A stretch of 64,000 bases of DNA from Antennarius striatus (taxonomy: Eukaryota > Chordata > Actinopteri > Lophiiformes > Antennariidae). A program made the translations under genes and the position numbers. Positions 10,640 to 21,400 of the stretch are shown piece after piece (position 1 is the first letter of the stretch; each line of letters opens with the position of its first letter). The notes under the pieces were generated by a model that saw only the letters and a program-made list of their open reading frames with translations, searched no databases and was not told where the DNA came from. The DNA is taken from contig NC_090797.1 in assembly GCF_040054535.1 (NCBI RefSeq), positions 15,094,501 through 15,158,500 on the forward strand, written 5' to 3'.

Positions 10640-10790
10640 TCCAAAATTACATGGACATATCAACTTTTTCACCAGAGGAGCATCCTCTGGTGTTGTCATG
10701 TCAACATCCTGGACAATGTTGACATGATAAATAAAGACAAAGCCCGCGCCCTCCCTTTGGGCGCCAGACCACACCACTGTTATGTTTTTT
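10640..10790 (+). pseudogene. L2/CR1-type LINE fragment
   Basis: The plus-strand translation across small shifts gives HVNILDNVDMINKDKARALP. This parallels ANILDNVDTTHKDAYKAPALP at ~34,090-34,050 on the minus strand, the endonuclease/RT linker of the larger LINE fragment at 33,245-34,125. About 150 bp; non-functional. Confidence 0.5.
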
Positions 10791-10829
10791 TTTTTTTTTT
10801 TTTGTCTGCATGTATTCTCATAGCTTAAC

Positions 10830-11127
10830 CCCATAAAAGGGGGTCAACTTTTTATGAGATCAATGCTTGTTTTAGTCTTGAAGCAAAATCTTTTATAGAT
10901 ATTAGTGCGTCCTCTCTGGGAACTAAATTGTCAGTCTTTATTAGAGCTTCCTATTGTGAGCCAGAGAGGGAAGTGCTGCACCTCTGTGAGTTAAGGGGGA
11001 AAGCAAAAGGAGACAGGGAGAGAAAACACAAACTAAGTAGTGGATAGACAGGCAGTTGGAGTGAAAACGGTTTAAGCTGTTTCATTATATCTTAGAACTG
11101 GTACCTTAATACCAATGTTATAAAACA
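10830..11127. other. No gene recognised
   Basis: AT-moderate sequence between LINE fragments, starting 'taaccccataaaaggggg'. No conserved coding frame, RNA gene or repeat was recognised. Confidence 0.4.
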
Positions 11128-11775
11128 CCAGATTTCTGGACCCTCTCTTGGGTCGGGCCTTTGCGTGGCGAGGGGGCTTGTGCGTTCCAGTGACCCTGGA
11201 GAGCGATACCGTAGGGAGCTTGCTCCTGGTAGGGTCACCCATGGCGGACCGGTCTCCAAGGTAGGTTCCAGACAAACAAAGACCCCAGAGTGTCTGCAGG
11301 CTGTGAGGTGGCAGCCCCACCAGCCGACCATCCTGTGGAGGGCTAACAACCCACCCAGGAGAAACCCTCTGTTACGAAACTGACCAGAAAAAGAAGCCGG
11401 ACTGACCGACACGATAACGGACCCCAGCCTGCCCCCGACCAACGAATACGGATCAACCTTCTTCGTAGGATCCGTGTCACCACATGGAACGTCTGGACAC
11501 TCCTTCGCCCCGGAGCTGCCACTCTGCTGTCCCGAGAGCTCACCCTGCCAGGGTGATGCTATAACATCACCCTGGCAGGGCTCTGTGAAGTACGACACCA
11601 CCATTATTCTCACTGACGCCAATGCCACTCTCTCCGACAGTGATCGGTCCACAGGCTCACCTGTCGGCACAACTTCTGCTGACAGGCTTACAAACGACAA
11701 GGGTCACCGCCTTCTCCTCCTCTGCCACCACAACAACCTCTGCGTCGCTGACACCTGGTTTCCCCAGAAACCAGG
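11128..11775 (+). pseudogene. LINE 5' end and endonuclease fragment
   Basis: The leader-like sequence (11,128-11,470) is followed by the start of an apurinic endonuclease-type domain: RIRVTTWNVWTLLRPGAATL at ~11,453, a WNV motif usual at the start of LINE endonucleases. After a 38-bp perfect palindrome the frame resumes with DTTIILTDANATL (canonical LGDLNA-like) and ends ...LCVADTWFPQ at ~11,765. Most of the domain between these motifs is missing. Dead 5' fragment of a non-LTR retrotransposon whose clade I cannot set. Confidence 0.5.
11543..11580. repeat. Perfect 16-bp-stem palindrome
   Basis: ccctgccagggtgatg (11,543-11,558), a six-base spacer ctataa, then the exact inverse (11,565-11,580). 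It sits at the internal deletion point of the LINE endonuclease fragment. Confidence 0.95.
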
Positions 11776-12439
11776 GCTTTGAACCAGATTTTTTTGCCAA
11801 TCGGTTTGTTCCGAACAGAAACGGAATTATAACGTATCCGGGTTTGCGTTCCACCCATAAACTGACGTTCCTGAACCGGTTAGAACAAAAAAATAAAGTT
11901 CCTGTACTGGTTTATAACGTTTCTTGTAAATATAAATATATAGGTGCTGTATTTTGGACACAATAAGACGAGCTTAAAATTTCTCAAAAATCAACGCTGC
12001 GACTTTTTTAACATTAAGCGTCTTATGTGTACACTGAGTTCCAAAATCTGTAAAAATGTTTTTGGAGATTTTAGTCAGCGATCCACCAGCTCGGCCATTG
12101 TCCACCGACATAGGACGTATTACGTCACTACGTACGCCGGCAGCGATGGGCCAATTAGAGAAGTTGACGCGAGGCTACGTCCGGCACACCTCCGGTAGGT
12201 ACCGGTATAGGGTATATACCGGTACTGTACCACAGGTGTGCTGTTAACCACATTTATTTGGCTAAAGACCCCCGACAGTGAAGAGACATGCTTACGACGC
12301 AACATGTAAACTCCAGGCTATCAGTTCCGGTTGTTCCGATTCACTTGAAGAGACCGGGGGGCTTTTTTCACACTTCGCCATCTCTCTTGATCTGTGACTC
12401 CATGCCCCCCCCCCCCCCACACACACCACCGCTTCTGTC

Positions 12440-12720
12440 AGAAACACATCAAGCGGCTGAATTCGGAGTTTGCCATCATCCTGAAGGATTAACGAAAGAA
12501 CTCCAACCGCTGGACATCGGTGTGAGCAAAGCCTTTAAAGTTAAGCTGCGTGCGTCGTGGGAGTGATGGTAAACACACCTTTACCAGGACTGGAGGCAGT
12601 GCCGAGCGAGTTACACCACGAGTTACACGCCCACAATATGTGAGTGGAGTGCGGATGCCTGGACTAATGTGGCTGCTTCGACTTTTGTCTGATGTTTTGC
12701 TAAAGCGTCATTACCGGACA
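12440..12720 (+). pseudogene. pogo/Tigger-like transposase C-terminal fragment
   Basis: GLTKELQPLDIGVSKAFKVKLRASWE (split here only to note the conserved LQPLDIGV core) is the hallmark near the third catalytic Asp of pogo/Tigger/JRK-type DDE transposases. It is followed, after a stop and frame changes, by sequence like ICEW and DAW at ~12,636-12,670. Only this C-terminal part remains. It may come from an autonomous relative of the TIR element at 4061-5237, but no matching ends were found around it. Confidence 0.55.
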
Positions 12721-12774
12721 GACACCTGGAAACCAGAAGGTCAGCGATAGTGAAATTGCTGAGATATTCAATGC

Positions 12775-13210
12775 AGACCGGGAAGAGTATAGGACTGAGT
12801 TTGACTGTTCAGTTGTTTTATCACCAACATAACGGTCTTTTCTGCTGTCATCTATATCAGGTTCTGTTGAATAGGGAAATATATTTAAATGTTTTATTGT
12901 TGTGTAAATAAAACAGTAAATCTGCACACGAACGTTACAAAAACAGTTGAGAAGAATATTCATACCGTTGTGTATACCAATATTATATTAGAACTGAAAT
13001 CAAAGGATGACATGTAGCTTGTTTGCATGGTTTCCTTGATACAGTAACAGACAAAACTGCTTTAGTTCTAACATCAGTGGCTGTGACATTGTACTGCCTA
13101 TAACTGGTATAAAGGTCCTCCAAGTTTTATTTTCTGTCTGTTTTAGTCACGATACACACAGGAGTTGATAATTGATAAAAAGAAGAAGAAATCAGCACGA
13201 AATTGAAGAA
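12775..13210. repeat. Segment duplicated at 59,885-60,730
   Basis: Begins 'aagagtataggactgagttt' and ends near 'gttgataattgataaaaag'. Nearly the same sequence is at 59,885-60,730, where a ~0.4-kb SINE interrupts it. No coding frame recognised. It shows that block homology extends past the makorin units. Confidence 0.75.
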
Positions 13211-14544
13211 AACAAAGGTGGTCTAATATTTTATGTTACTGATTGTCCTCTTCCCATTGCTTCACATTCTGGTGGAATACAGAGTGACATTTATCCTCTA
13301 CTGAAGTATTAACACATTCTCATCCTTTTTTAACAGACATTAGCGGAAGGGACCCAAATACACAGAGTATCACAGTGAATTAGAAGCAAAAAAGTGAAAA
13401 AGTGGGGTTCGTCTTACATTCAGGTTCTAGAAATTATACCCATTCACAACGCTAGATGGCGCCAGATATCTTTAAAGCGAAGGCTGAACTTATCTTCCCA
13501 GGCTAAAACAAACTCCTGTCACGAAGATGAAAAATAAAAATAGCGGCAAGAAAGAATATAAGAAAATAAGAGAAGAGATAACAGAAAATGGAGAAAGATT
13601 CAGATTTTAAGACGTGATAGACAGTTTTTGTATGATTTGAATGAGGGAAAATAAAAGCTACAAAATTACTTTTTCTCTTGAATATATTGTTATAATCACT
13701 TGTTTCAGATGTATTTTAAATATTTTCTGTATAAAAATTAAATTTGATGTTCAAAAAGTCTTTTTTCAAACTTGAGTCTTGAAAAAGAGGGGGTGGTCTT
13801 ATAATCAGGGTGGTCTTATACGGTAATTAGAATCATAATAGTGATGTCAGTGTATGTGTGTCTGTCTATGTGTATCATAATGGTGTTGTTGTGTGTGTTT
13901 GTAGTCATCTCAGTGTTCATGGGTGTGTTGTCTCCAATGCTCTGACCTTTCTCCACTGTCTCCTCATGCCTGCCTTTACGGCCTTGCTGCTGGATGAACA
14001 CATGACTCGTGTCTCACATCCAGTCTTTAGTGAATATCATCATAGGTATCTGGTGTCGCCACCCTTGCATTTCCTTTGCGATAGTATCCCAGAATGCTAC
14101 TCTGGAAGAAACAGGACATCTTGGCAAAAACAGTCAGTTTGAGTGTTCTTAGGTCTCAGAAAAAAAATTGCAGACAGGATTTGAAGACATTGAAGACAGA
14201 TGTAGAGTCCTATCCTATCGCTTTGTGATATGGTGCCGAAGTGAAACATTTATAACCACCTTTTTATCATTTGGCCACGGGTATTCTAAACCTTTGGTTC
14301 TTGTCTCCCATTGCTCTGAAATTTTATCAATATCTTTTGAAATGTCAGGGTTTTTGGTTCCCAGCAAAGCTACTGGTGTGAGATTTATTTAAAATAACTT
14401 GTGTTCTTATGTCTGGTTCCTTAAGAAAACAGAAAATCTTTCTCTTCTGCCTACGCGCTCGAAAGGAGGGGTTGTGAAGGGGGGGTTTGGTTGAATGGGG
14501 GATTTCTTTTGCAGCTTCTGCACCTTCATATATTTTCCTTCACT
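13211..14544. other. No gene; possible MITE end near 13,825
   Basis: AT-rich sequence without a recognisable frame. 'gggtggtcttataatcaggg' and 'tggtcttatacggtaa' near 13,786-13,825 look like the end of a pogo-type MITE. A diverged inverse ('ggggttcgtcttacattcag', ~13,405) could be its other end, but the repeats are too imperfect to call. A G-rich tract is at 14,463-14,490. Confidence 0.3.
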
Positions 14545-14745
14545 ACGCGCACCAACCTCCAAACCTCTGCTCTGACAACTCACAGCAGCCTTAACGGCTC
14601 AACACAACGTCAATCTAAACTTTGTTATTACCTTTAATGCACTTTCAACACACTTTCTACTATTCCATCTACAGCACATATGTTTTAATCCCAGTCAAAC
14701 ACAATCAATCAGACTTTTTGTTTTTCCAGCTCACACATTCACACC
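14545..14745. repeat. Segment duplicated at 60,890-61,077
   Basis: Begins 'cactacgcgcaccaacctcc' and includes 'cttaacggctcaacacaacg'. Matches 60,890-61,077, where a retroviral LTR begins just after the shared 'tttttccag'. This is the rightmost matching point found between the two blocks. Confidence 0.7.
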
Positions 14746-14992
14746 TGAGCTCAGCAATCATACACTCAGTTACACAGAATCACTTATGACGTCCAAGCAA
14801 ACAGTTTTCTACACTCATAAAAAACAAACAAAAAAAACAACAACTTTATTTTATCCCAAGCTTGTATGTTCAGATTATTTGATTGGTATGCTTGCACTTT
14901 CGGTGGGCTTATCAGTCACACAAATTCTCATTGGCTCTGATCTTCCCATACACGTATGGTCGGATCTTATCAAACACATGGCGCATGGATTT

Positions 14993-15049
14993 CATCCATC
15001 CATCCATCCATCCATCCATCCATCCATCCATCCATCCATCCATCCATCA
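14993..15049. repeat. (ATCC)n microsatellite
   Basis: About 57 bp of CCAT repeats forming the 3' tail of the adjoining minus-strand RTE fragment. Confidence 0.95.
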
Positions 15050-15340
15050 TCTACCCCTTATCCAGGACTGGGTCGCGGGGGCAACAGCAGGGATGCCCAT
15101 ACTTCTCTCTCCCCAGACACCTCCTCCAGCTCCTCTGGGGGGAGCCCGAGGCATTCCCAGGCCAGCCAAGAGACATAGACCCTGCAGCGTGTCCTAGGTC
15201 TTCCTCGAGGTCTCCTCCCAGTAGGACATACCCGGAACACCTCTCCTGGGAGGCATCCAGGAGGCATCCGGAACAGATGCCCGAGCCACCTCAGCTGGCT
15301 CCGCTCGAGGCGGAGGAGCAGCGGCTCTACTCCGGGCTCC
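15050..15340 (-). pseudogene. RTE-type LINE 3'-terminal ORF2 fragment
   Basis: The minus-strand frame 15,267-15,058 reads GEVFRVCPTGRRPRGRPRTR, then WECLGLPPEELEEV and VWASLL. This is a C-terminal tail I know from abundant fish RTE/Rex3-like reverse transcriptases. It stops at the microsatellite tail and lacks all RT motifs. Confidence 0.65.
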
Positions 15341-16655
15341 TCCTGGAGGTAAAAAGAGTGTCAGATAGAGTGATGAGTCTGAAGCTAGAAATCAAAGGTG
15401 TGATGTTCAATGTTGTTGTGGGTATGCTCCACAGGTAGGATGTGAGTTGGAGGAGAACGAGAAATTGTAGTTGCACCGTGATGAAGTGATGCAAAGCATA
15501 CCTAGAAGTGAGAGAGTTGTCATTGGTGCAGACTTCAATGGACATTTTGTTGCAGGACACAGGTGATAAGGAGGTCATGGGCAGATTTGGTATCCAGGCG
15601 AGGAACGCAGAAGGACAGGTGGTAGGTGACTTTGCATAAAGGATGGAAACAGCTATAGTGAATACTTTCTTCCAGAAGATGCAGAAACATAGGGAGACCT
15701 ATAAGATTAAGATTAAACCCACTTTATTGTCCACACATGGGGGAATTATCTTTACACTCTTCACACTTTCTTTGTATGTGGTTACATGTTTTTGGTTAGT
15801 CATACACACATAGTATTTTGGACACAACACGGGCCTGTAGGCATGCAATTTGTAACACATCACACAAGAAACAATAGGGGGACACAGAGTGACGGGCCTT
15901 GCTCAGGGGCACATCGGCAGTGGCTGGGGGGTGAGCTGACACCTCCCACTGTCAGCTCACACTCCAAGGGATGTCTTGGCATGAGCGGAAATCGATCCAC
16001 CGATGGCTGGGTGATCCGTCTTCAAGGCATCTGCTCTACCGCTGAGCCACTGCCGCTCCTATAAGAGTGGAGGTGGGAGCACACAGGTAGACTACATCTT
16101 GTGTAGACGATGTAAGTTGAAGGAGATCAGTGACTGAAAAGTAGTGGTAGGTGAGAGTGTAGCCAAACCGCATAGGATGGTGGTGTGTAGGATGACTCTG
16201 GTGGTGAGGAAGATGAAGAGGGCAAAGACAGAGCAGAAGACGAAATGGTGGAAGCTGAAAAGGAAGGAGTTAAGACAGGCCCCGAGTGGTCAGGAGGTGC
16301 TTCCAGATGACTGGACAACTACAGCTAATGTGATCAGGGAGACAGGTAGGAGAGAACTTGGTGTGTCATCTAGAAGGAAGGTAGATAGAGAGTTGGTGGT
16401 GGAATGAGGAGGTACAGGAGTGTATACAGAGAAAGAGGTTAGCTAAGAAGAAGTGGGACACTGAGAGGACTGAGGAGAGTAGACAGGAGTACACGGAGAT
16501 GCAACATATGGTGAAGGTAGAGGTAGCAAAGGCCAAACAAGGGGGCTTATGATGACTTGCATGCTAAGTTGGACAGTAAGGAGGGAGAGACTGATCTATA
16601 CCGGTTGGCAAGACAGAGAGACAGAGATGGGAAGGACGCGAAGCAGCTTAGGGTG
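15341..16655 (+). pseudogene. RTE-type LINE endonuclease-region remnant, interrupted by a SINE
   Basis: The plus-strand sequence translates in pieces to VKRVSDRVMSLKLEIKG, VIGADFNGHF (the GDFN-type endonuclease motif), QVDYILCRRCKLKEISD, VVVGESVAKPHRMVVCRMTL and KWWKLKRKELRQA. This is the order expected through an AP-endonuclease domain into the RT linker of an RTE family. Several stops and shifts are present, so it is dead. A tRNA-derived SINE split it at 15,698-16,065 with an 8-bp duplication. It lies head-to-tail against the unrelated minus-strand RTE 3' end to its left. Confidence 0.65.
15706..16057 (-). mobile_element. tRNA-derived SINE (copy 2), complete with 8-bp target duplication
   Basis: Flanked by cctataag (15,698-15,705 and 16,058-16,065). 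On the minus strand the head is tRNA-like: agtggctcagcggtagagca, then ggatcgatttcc as B box. The tail at the left is (TAATCT)n-like. At 352 bp it is the best-delimited copy of this SINE family in the window. Confidence 0.85.
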
Positions 16656-16656
16656 A

Positions 16657-17710
16657 TTAAGAATCAGAATCAGAATCAGAAAAAGTTTTATTGCCAAGTA
16701 CAGTAAAGTTCATCTTTTGAAAGACCCTCCCCTCTTGCAGGTTGTGGCCAGGATGAGAGGTGTCAGCAGCAATCCTGGCTGCACGTCTGCCGGTCCTTGT
16801 GTGGAACAGTTCCTGGAGGTTTGACAGGCTGCAGCCGATCAACTTCTCTGCAGAACGGATGACACGCTGCAGCTTGGCCTTGTCCCTGGCCGTGGCTGCA
16901 GCAAACCACACTGAAATGGAGGATGTGAGAATTGACTGAATGGTGGCCGTGTACAAGTTCACCAGCATCTTCGCAGGGAGGTGAAACTTCTTCAGCTGCC
17001 GCAAGAAATACATCCTCTGCTGAGCCTTCTTGGTGAGGGAGCTGATGTTCTGCTCCCATTTGAGCTCCCGGGTGATGGTGGTGCCCAGGAAGCAAAAGGA
17101 CTCCACAGGGGTCACTGGAGTGTCACAGATGATGACGGGGGGAGGGCAGGAGGGTCTTTCCTGAAGTCTACTATCATCTCCACTGTTTTGAGAGTGTTGA
17201 GCTCCAGGTTGTTCCTGCTGCACCATGATACCAGGCGGTCCAGCTCAATTCTGTAGGCCGACTCATCCCCATCAGACATGAGGCCGATGAGGGTGGTGTC
17301 GTCGGCAAACTTCAGGAGTTTGACAGACTGGTGACCAGATGTGCAGCAGTTGGTGTACAGGGAGAAGAGCAGAGGGGAAAGAACGCAGCCTTGAGGGGAT
17401 CCAGTGCTGATGGTCCGGGTGTTGGAGACATGCTTCCCCAGCCTCACAAACTGCCGTCTGTCTGTCAGGAAGTCTGTAATCCACCTGCACATTGAGTCAG
17501 GCACATTCAGCTGGAAGAGCATGTCATGGAGCAGAGCTGGGACGATTGTATTGAAAGCAGAGCTGAAGTCCACAAACAGAATCCTGGCGTAGGATGCTGG
17601 GGAGTCCAGGTGCTGGAGGACAAACTGTAGTGCCATGTTTATAGCATCATCTACAGATCTGTTGGCTCTGTAGCGAACTGCAGAGGGTTGGAGGGTTCCA
17701 TCCCAAAGGC
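16657..17710 (-). pseudogene. L2-type LINE reverse transcriptase, 3' half
   Basis: Two overlapping minus-strand frames. The first (17,636-17,112) has palm motifs RILFVDFSSAFNTIVPALL, STGSPQGCVLSPLLFSLYTN and FADDTTLIGLM (the catalytic FADD box), then NNLELNTLKTVEMIVDFRK. The second (17,226-16,657) has the thumb: SFCFLGTTI, RMYFLRQLKKF and SVWFAAAT. They are offset by a frameshift near 17,140. The element ends in a (TCTGAT)n 3' tail at 16,657-16,680 and is 5'-truncated near 17,710. It is the most complete RT in the window but still non-functional. Confidence 0.8.
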
Positions 17711-18679
17711 AACAAAGTGTGTTGACAGCTCAGAGGTTGATCCCATTATTATTGACATGATAAATAAAAGTAAAACATGAAAGTCAATGTTGAGTTCTAA
17801 ATTTTTTTTCCCGATTTCATGTTTTTAACTAATACAAACGTTTCTGTGAACCACAGAACTGAAACTTTTGTTTTTCTCCGGTATTTTGGCGCCACCTGCT
17901 GGTTGGGTCCGCATCAACCTAGAGGATTTGAACGTTCCTTTATTTCTGCTTTAATTGTGTTTTTATGTGTATGAGTCTTGGTTATTGTTCGTCTGTCATC
18001 CTAAAACCTCCTGGAGAAAACGTTTCTAACTACTTACTATGTGTACTTGCAGGTTTGAGACCTTTTAAAGGTATCACGTTAAAGTTGGTTGACATTAAAA
18101 GTAGTTCTACAGAATGTCATGAAGCTCAGCGCCGTGACGCTGGGGGCGATCTGGAGGAACAACTAAAGGAGTATGATGCTACTCTGACAACACAAACGCA
18201 CACATGCGAGGAAATGAGTTAGTTTGTTCAATATGGATGAATTGTCAAATGTTGTTTTATTCAATAAAAGATCGTTTTGTATACCCATCATGTGTAGCTT
18301 CAAGTCGGGTCTAAGGCAGAGATCCAGCAGTCCGTGTACACGATTTATCTCTTCTTAGGATTGATGACAACTTTCTTAAAAGACTCGAAAATATCCTCAC
18401 CTCCATCCTTTAGTCGTCTTTTGACAAAATCCTTCAAAGAGTCAAATGACAACTTTGTTCATCGAACTAAATAACAGAGAAACTAACGACTTCCACACAT
18501 TGCAGGAACGTAAAAAGCTAAGGCCAATAACGAGTATTTGTTGACTCCCGCTTGTTGTCCCCCCAAGAAAAACGTCCAACTAGGAACACATCTAAGCTTT
18601 TATTTCCACTCTAGCTGTATGTATGGATTCAAATTCTACTTTTTAATATTAATAGAAATTGAGGAATGTACTTCCATTT
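17711..18679. other. No recognised gene; one unassigned frame
   Basis: The plus-strand frame 17,965-18,222 (85 codons) has no recognisable motif. A plausible splice acceptor ('gtgtacttgcag') lies at about 18,040-18,051 within it, so an exon is conceivable but unsupported. The rest is AT-rich with no feature seen. Confidence 0.3.
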
Positions 18680-18802
18680 TTTTACATTTTACCAGGAACT
18701 GAAAAAAAATAGGGGACTATAACTGGAATGAAATCAGGGCGGCAGGACATAGGTCCACATTGGTTTAGGAACCGGAGGAGGATCGGTTCAGGACCAGCGT
18801 GT
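18680..18802. repeat. ~120-bp repeat, copy 1 (second at 19,524-19,648)
   Basis: Contains 'ggggactataactggaatga' and 'ccacattggtttaggaaccg', repeated in direct orientation at 19,524-19,648 with a few differences. The two copies bracket a SINE-like unit, a CT tract and a repeat tail. Confidence 0.85.
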
Positions 18803-18924
18803 GTGGAGTAAATAGGTTTACTTGTTTCTTCAACCGCAGTTGGGTTCTCTGGTTTGTGATGCAACTCAAAAGTGTGCGAAACTCAAGTCGAGACGCGTTG
18901 GACCTCAAGTTCTTTTCATTCTGA

Positions 18925-19105
18925 GGTGGCAGTCGCTTAGTCCACACTCGACTTGGTAACCGAAAAGTGACCAGTTCAAGTCCAGCGTGGTCCAATGACT
19001 AAAGCAAGATGAACTGGTAGCTGGAGAAGTATCGTCTCCTGAGAGGTGCGGGAGTGATCTTGGGCAAGGCACTAAACCCCACAAGCTGTTTCTAGGGCAC
19101 GGATA
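18925..19105 (+). repeat. Possible tRNA-derived SINE remnant
   Basis: 'ggtaaccgaaaagtgaccag' followed by ttcaagtcc resembles a tRNA T-arm/B box. It is followed by 'gggcaaggcactaaacccca', a phrase typical of fish tRNA-SINE bodies. The A-box half is degenerate, so this is tentative. Confidence 0.4.
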
Positions 19106-19190
19106 GAACGCGAGGGAACGCGGATGGAAGACAGGATATCAAAAGGCCTGGAAATCCCGCCCACAATTCAGCGATAGCGCACTATGTACA

Positions 19191-19199
19191 TTCTCTCTT

Positions 19200-19270
<71 letters not shown>
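19191..19270. repeat. (CT)n microsatellite
   Basis: About 80 bp of near-pure CT. Confidence 0.95.
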
Positions 19271-19273
<3 letters not shown>

Positions 19274-19289
19274 CCTTGACCTATCTCTA

Positions 19290-19522
19290 TCTTCAGTGTA
19301 TTTCTCTTTCCCAACCAACAGGTCAAGGCAGATGACCCCCCTCCAGGGTTGGGTCCTGCCCGGAGTTTCTTCCTCCATGAGGGAGTTTTTCCCTGCCACC
19401 GTCGTTTATGCTGCTCTGGAGGACATTGTTGACTTTCTATCTGTTAAGCGTTTTGAAATGTCTTCAGATGTGATTAAGCGCTATATAAATAAAAGTTGAT
19501 TGATTGATTGATTGATTGATTT
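19290..19522 (+). repeat. Dispersed repeat 3' part with (TTGA)n tail
   Basis: Ends 'agcgctatataaataaaagt' plus (TGAT)n. The same tail, more diverged, lies in the makorin 3' flanks (7,310-7,370, 25,530-25,570 and 55,190-55,240). A widespread fish interspersed repeat; no coding capacity. Confidence 0.6.
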
Positions 19523-20024
19523 CACCAGGGACTGAAAAAAAGTAGGGGACTATAACTGGAATGAAACGGGAGCGGCAGGACATGGGTCCACATTGGTTTA
19601 GGAACCGGAGGAGGATCAGTTCAGGACCAGCGTGTGTGGAGTCTGAACCGGTAGCTGGAGAGATCACGTGAACATACACACCCCTGTGTTTATTTGATGT
19701 TTGTTTACAGACCCATATTTACTACTGCTGACGTCACTGGTGCTGACCTGACCCCATCGTGTCTCCGCTCAGGAGCACGTGCTGTAACATAATTTGACCA
19801 GTAGGGGTAGCTCTACACCTGCATTGAGACACAGCAGAACAAGAGGTTATTCTAACCTCTGACTGTAGAAACTTCATTATTCCACTATATCCACAAAAAC
19901 AGAAAACATTGTGAGAGTAATATTGTGAGAGTAAAGCATTTCCATGCTAAAAAACAAGGATAACAAAGTGAATTTACAGCTGATTATTCAAAAGAAAAAC
20001 ACTCATGAAGGAGGCTGAACTAAA

Positions 20025-20125
20025 AAAGGGGGTCTTCAGTTTGTTCTGGAACGTGTAGACTGGACTCTGGAGCAATGGTCACGTGGTCTGATGGGTCCAG
20101 ATCCACGTGGGTTTCTGTCTTCTTT
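20025..20125 (+). pseudogene. Tc1/mariner-like transposase remnant, upstream piece
   Basis: Conceptual pieces VDWTLEQW and WSDGS resemble the W-x(n)-W..V.WSDES block around the second catalytic Asp of Tc1/mariner transposases. The C-terminal part continues at 20,400 after a tRNA-containing stretch. Frames are broken. Confidence 0.4.
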
Positions 20126-20133
20126 ATTCGTCA

Positions 20134-20190
20134 GCCGTGGTTGTATAGTGGTTAGTACTCTGTGTTGTGGCTGCAGAAACCACAACAAAG
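20134..20190 (+). pseudogene. Decayed tRNA-His copy
   Basis: gccgtggttgtatagtggtt followed by agtactctgtgttgtggctg repeats the first two-thirds of the tRNA-His gene 141 bp downstream, including a GTG anticodon. The T-arm and 3' acceptor strand are not recognisable. A dead tandem copy. Confidence 0.7.
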
Positions 20191-20274
20191 TGGTTGCTGC
20201 GGTGTTACTTGGTGGTGTGTATTTTTCTCACTCCTTGATTTTTTAACTGTTTTCCAGTTTTTGTTTTTTCATCG

Positions 20275-20346
20275 GCCGTGATCGTATAGAGGTTAGTACT
20301 CTGCGTTGTGGCCGCAGCAACCCCGGTTCGAATCCGGGTCACGGCA
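20275..20346 (+). tRNA. tRNA-His (anticodon GTG)
   Basis: A 72-nt cloverleaf can be drawn. The acceptor stem GCCGTGA pairs with TCACGGC (20,339-20,345). The D arm is around tatagaggttagtactctg. The anticodon stem-loop CTGCGTTGTGGCCGCAG has GTG at 20,308-20,310. The T arm CCCGG-TTCGAAT-CCGGG is perfect. A-box and B-box promoter sequences are intact. There is one D-arm change relative to the vertebrate form I remember (tatagAgg for tatagTgg). No oligo-T terminator run was seen directly after the 3' end, so activity is uncertain, although the fold is sound. Confidence 0.88.
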
Positions 20347-20399
20347 GCCTTTAATGTAAATTGACTAAAAAGGCCCCGCACTGAGGGACGGTGTTATGA

Positions 20400-20715
20400 T
20401 AGGTTCAACTCGAGGTGCAGCAACATCATGTACCCATCAAATGACGTCATCTGCAGACCCACTGAATGACCACATCTGTCCATCTATGGATTTTTCTTTC
20501 CTGAAGACTCACTCATATTCCAAGGCGGCTATGTCAGGATTTATTCGGCTCATTTCTTTACAGAGGGCTTCAGGGACCATGGGACATCGTTTTTGATCCC
20601 AGATCGGCCCCCGAGGAGCCCAGACCTTAACCCTGGTGAGAATCTTTGGGATGCGCTGGAGAAGACTTTACGCAGGGGCCCGGAGGCTTATGAACTGATC
20701 GCGTTGTTTTAACTT
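20400..20715 (+). pseudogene. Tc1/mariner-like transposase remnant, C-terminal piece
   Basis: Translated in pieces, this gives PPRSPDLNPGENLWDALEKT (~20,605-20,665), the PDLNPxExLWD signature that spans the third catalytic region of Tc1/mariner (IS630-type) transposases. Upstream frames are scrambled by indels. Together with 20,025-20,125 it suggests one dead transposase interrupted by the tRNA-His pair. Confidence 0.55.
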
Positions 20716-20744
20716 TTGTCACCCTACAAATATTCTGGTTCGTT

Positions 20745-21400
20745 TGAGGTGGAGGACAAGCGGCTCTACTCCGAGCTCCTCCCTGGTGAATGAGCTCCTC
20801 ACCCCATCTCTAAGGGTGCACCCAGCCACTTTACGGTGGAAAAAAATTTTAGCCGCTTGTATCCGCGAACGCAGTAGGAACGTCAATTGACCGGTAAAAC
20901 GAGAGCTTCGTCTTGCGACTCAGATCCTTCTTCCCCACGAGAGACCTATAAAGCGACCTCATCACTGCAGAAGCTGCACCGATCTGTCTGTCAGTCTCAC
21001 GTTCCATCCTTCCCTCACTTGTGAACAAGACCCCAAGATACTTAAACTCCTCCACTTGGGGCAAAGACTCTCCCACTCGCGTCACACTCAGCTGCAAACC
21101 GTCCCAGTGCACGCTGAAGGTCCAGGTTTGATGAGGTCTGCAAAAAGCAGGGATGAAATCCTTTGGTCCCCAAACCGGACTCCCTCCGTATCCTGGCTGT
21201 GCCTAGAAATTCTGTCAACAAAGATCATGAACAGAACCGGTGATAGAGGGCAGCTCTGCTGGAGTTCAACGTGCACCTGGAACAGGTCTGACTTACTGCC
21301 GGCAATGCAAATCCAGCTCTGTCTTCGGTCATACAGGGACCGTAGAGCCCTCTGCAAAGGGCCCCATACTCTCAAAGCACTCCCCACAAGATACCATGAG
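20745..21400 (-). pseudogene. RTE-type LINE reverse transcriptase fragment
   Basis: The minus-strand frames 21,387-21,088 and 21,112-20,849 carry QSCPLSPVLFMIFVDRIS and SLLFADL (degenerate FADD), then LPQVEEFKYLGVLFTSEGRM, IGAASAVMRSLYRSLV and SFYRSIDVP. These are palm-to-thumb motifs of fish RTE elements. Part of the region between the FADD box and EEFKYLG is missing. The left end has 'ctcctccctggtgaatgagc', also found at ~26,670-26,695 in the other RTE fragment. Confidence 0.7.

Noticed and set aside
16144-16407. 87-codon plus-strand frame as an independent gene
   Set aside because: Part of the RTE endonuclease-to-RT region; flanking pieces of the same element are readable on both sides of the SINE.
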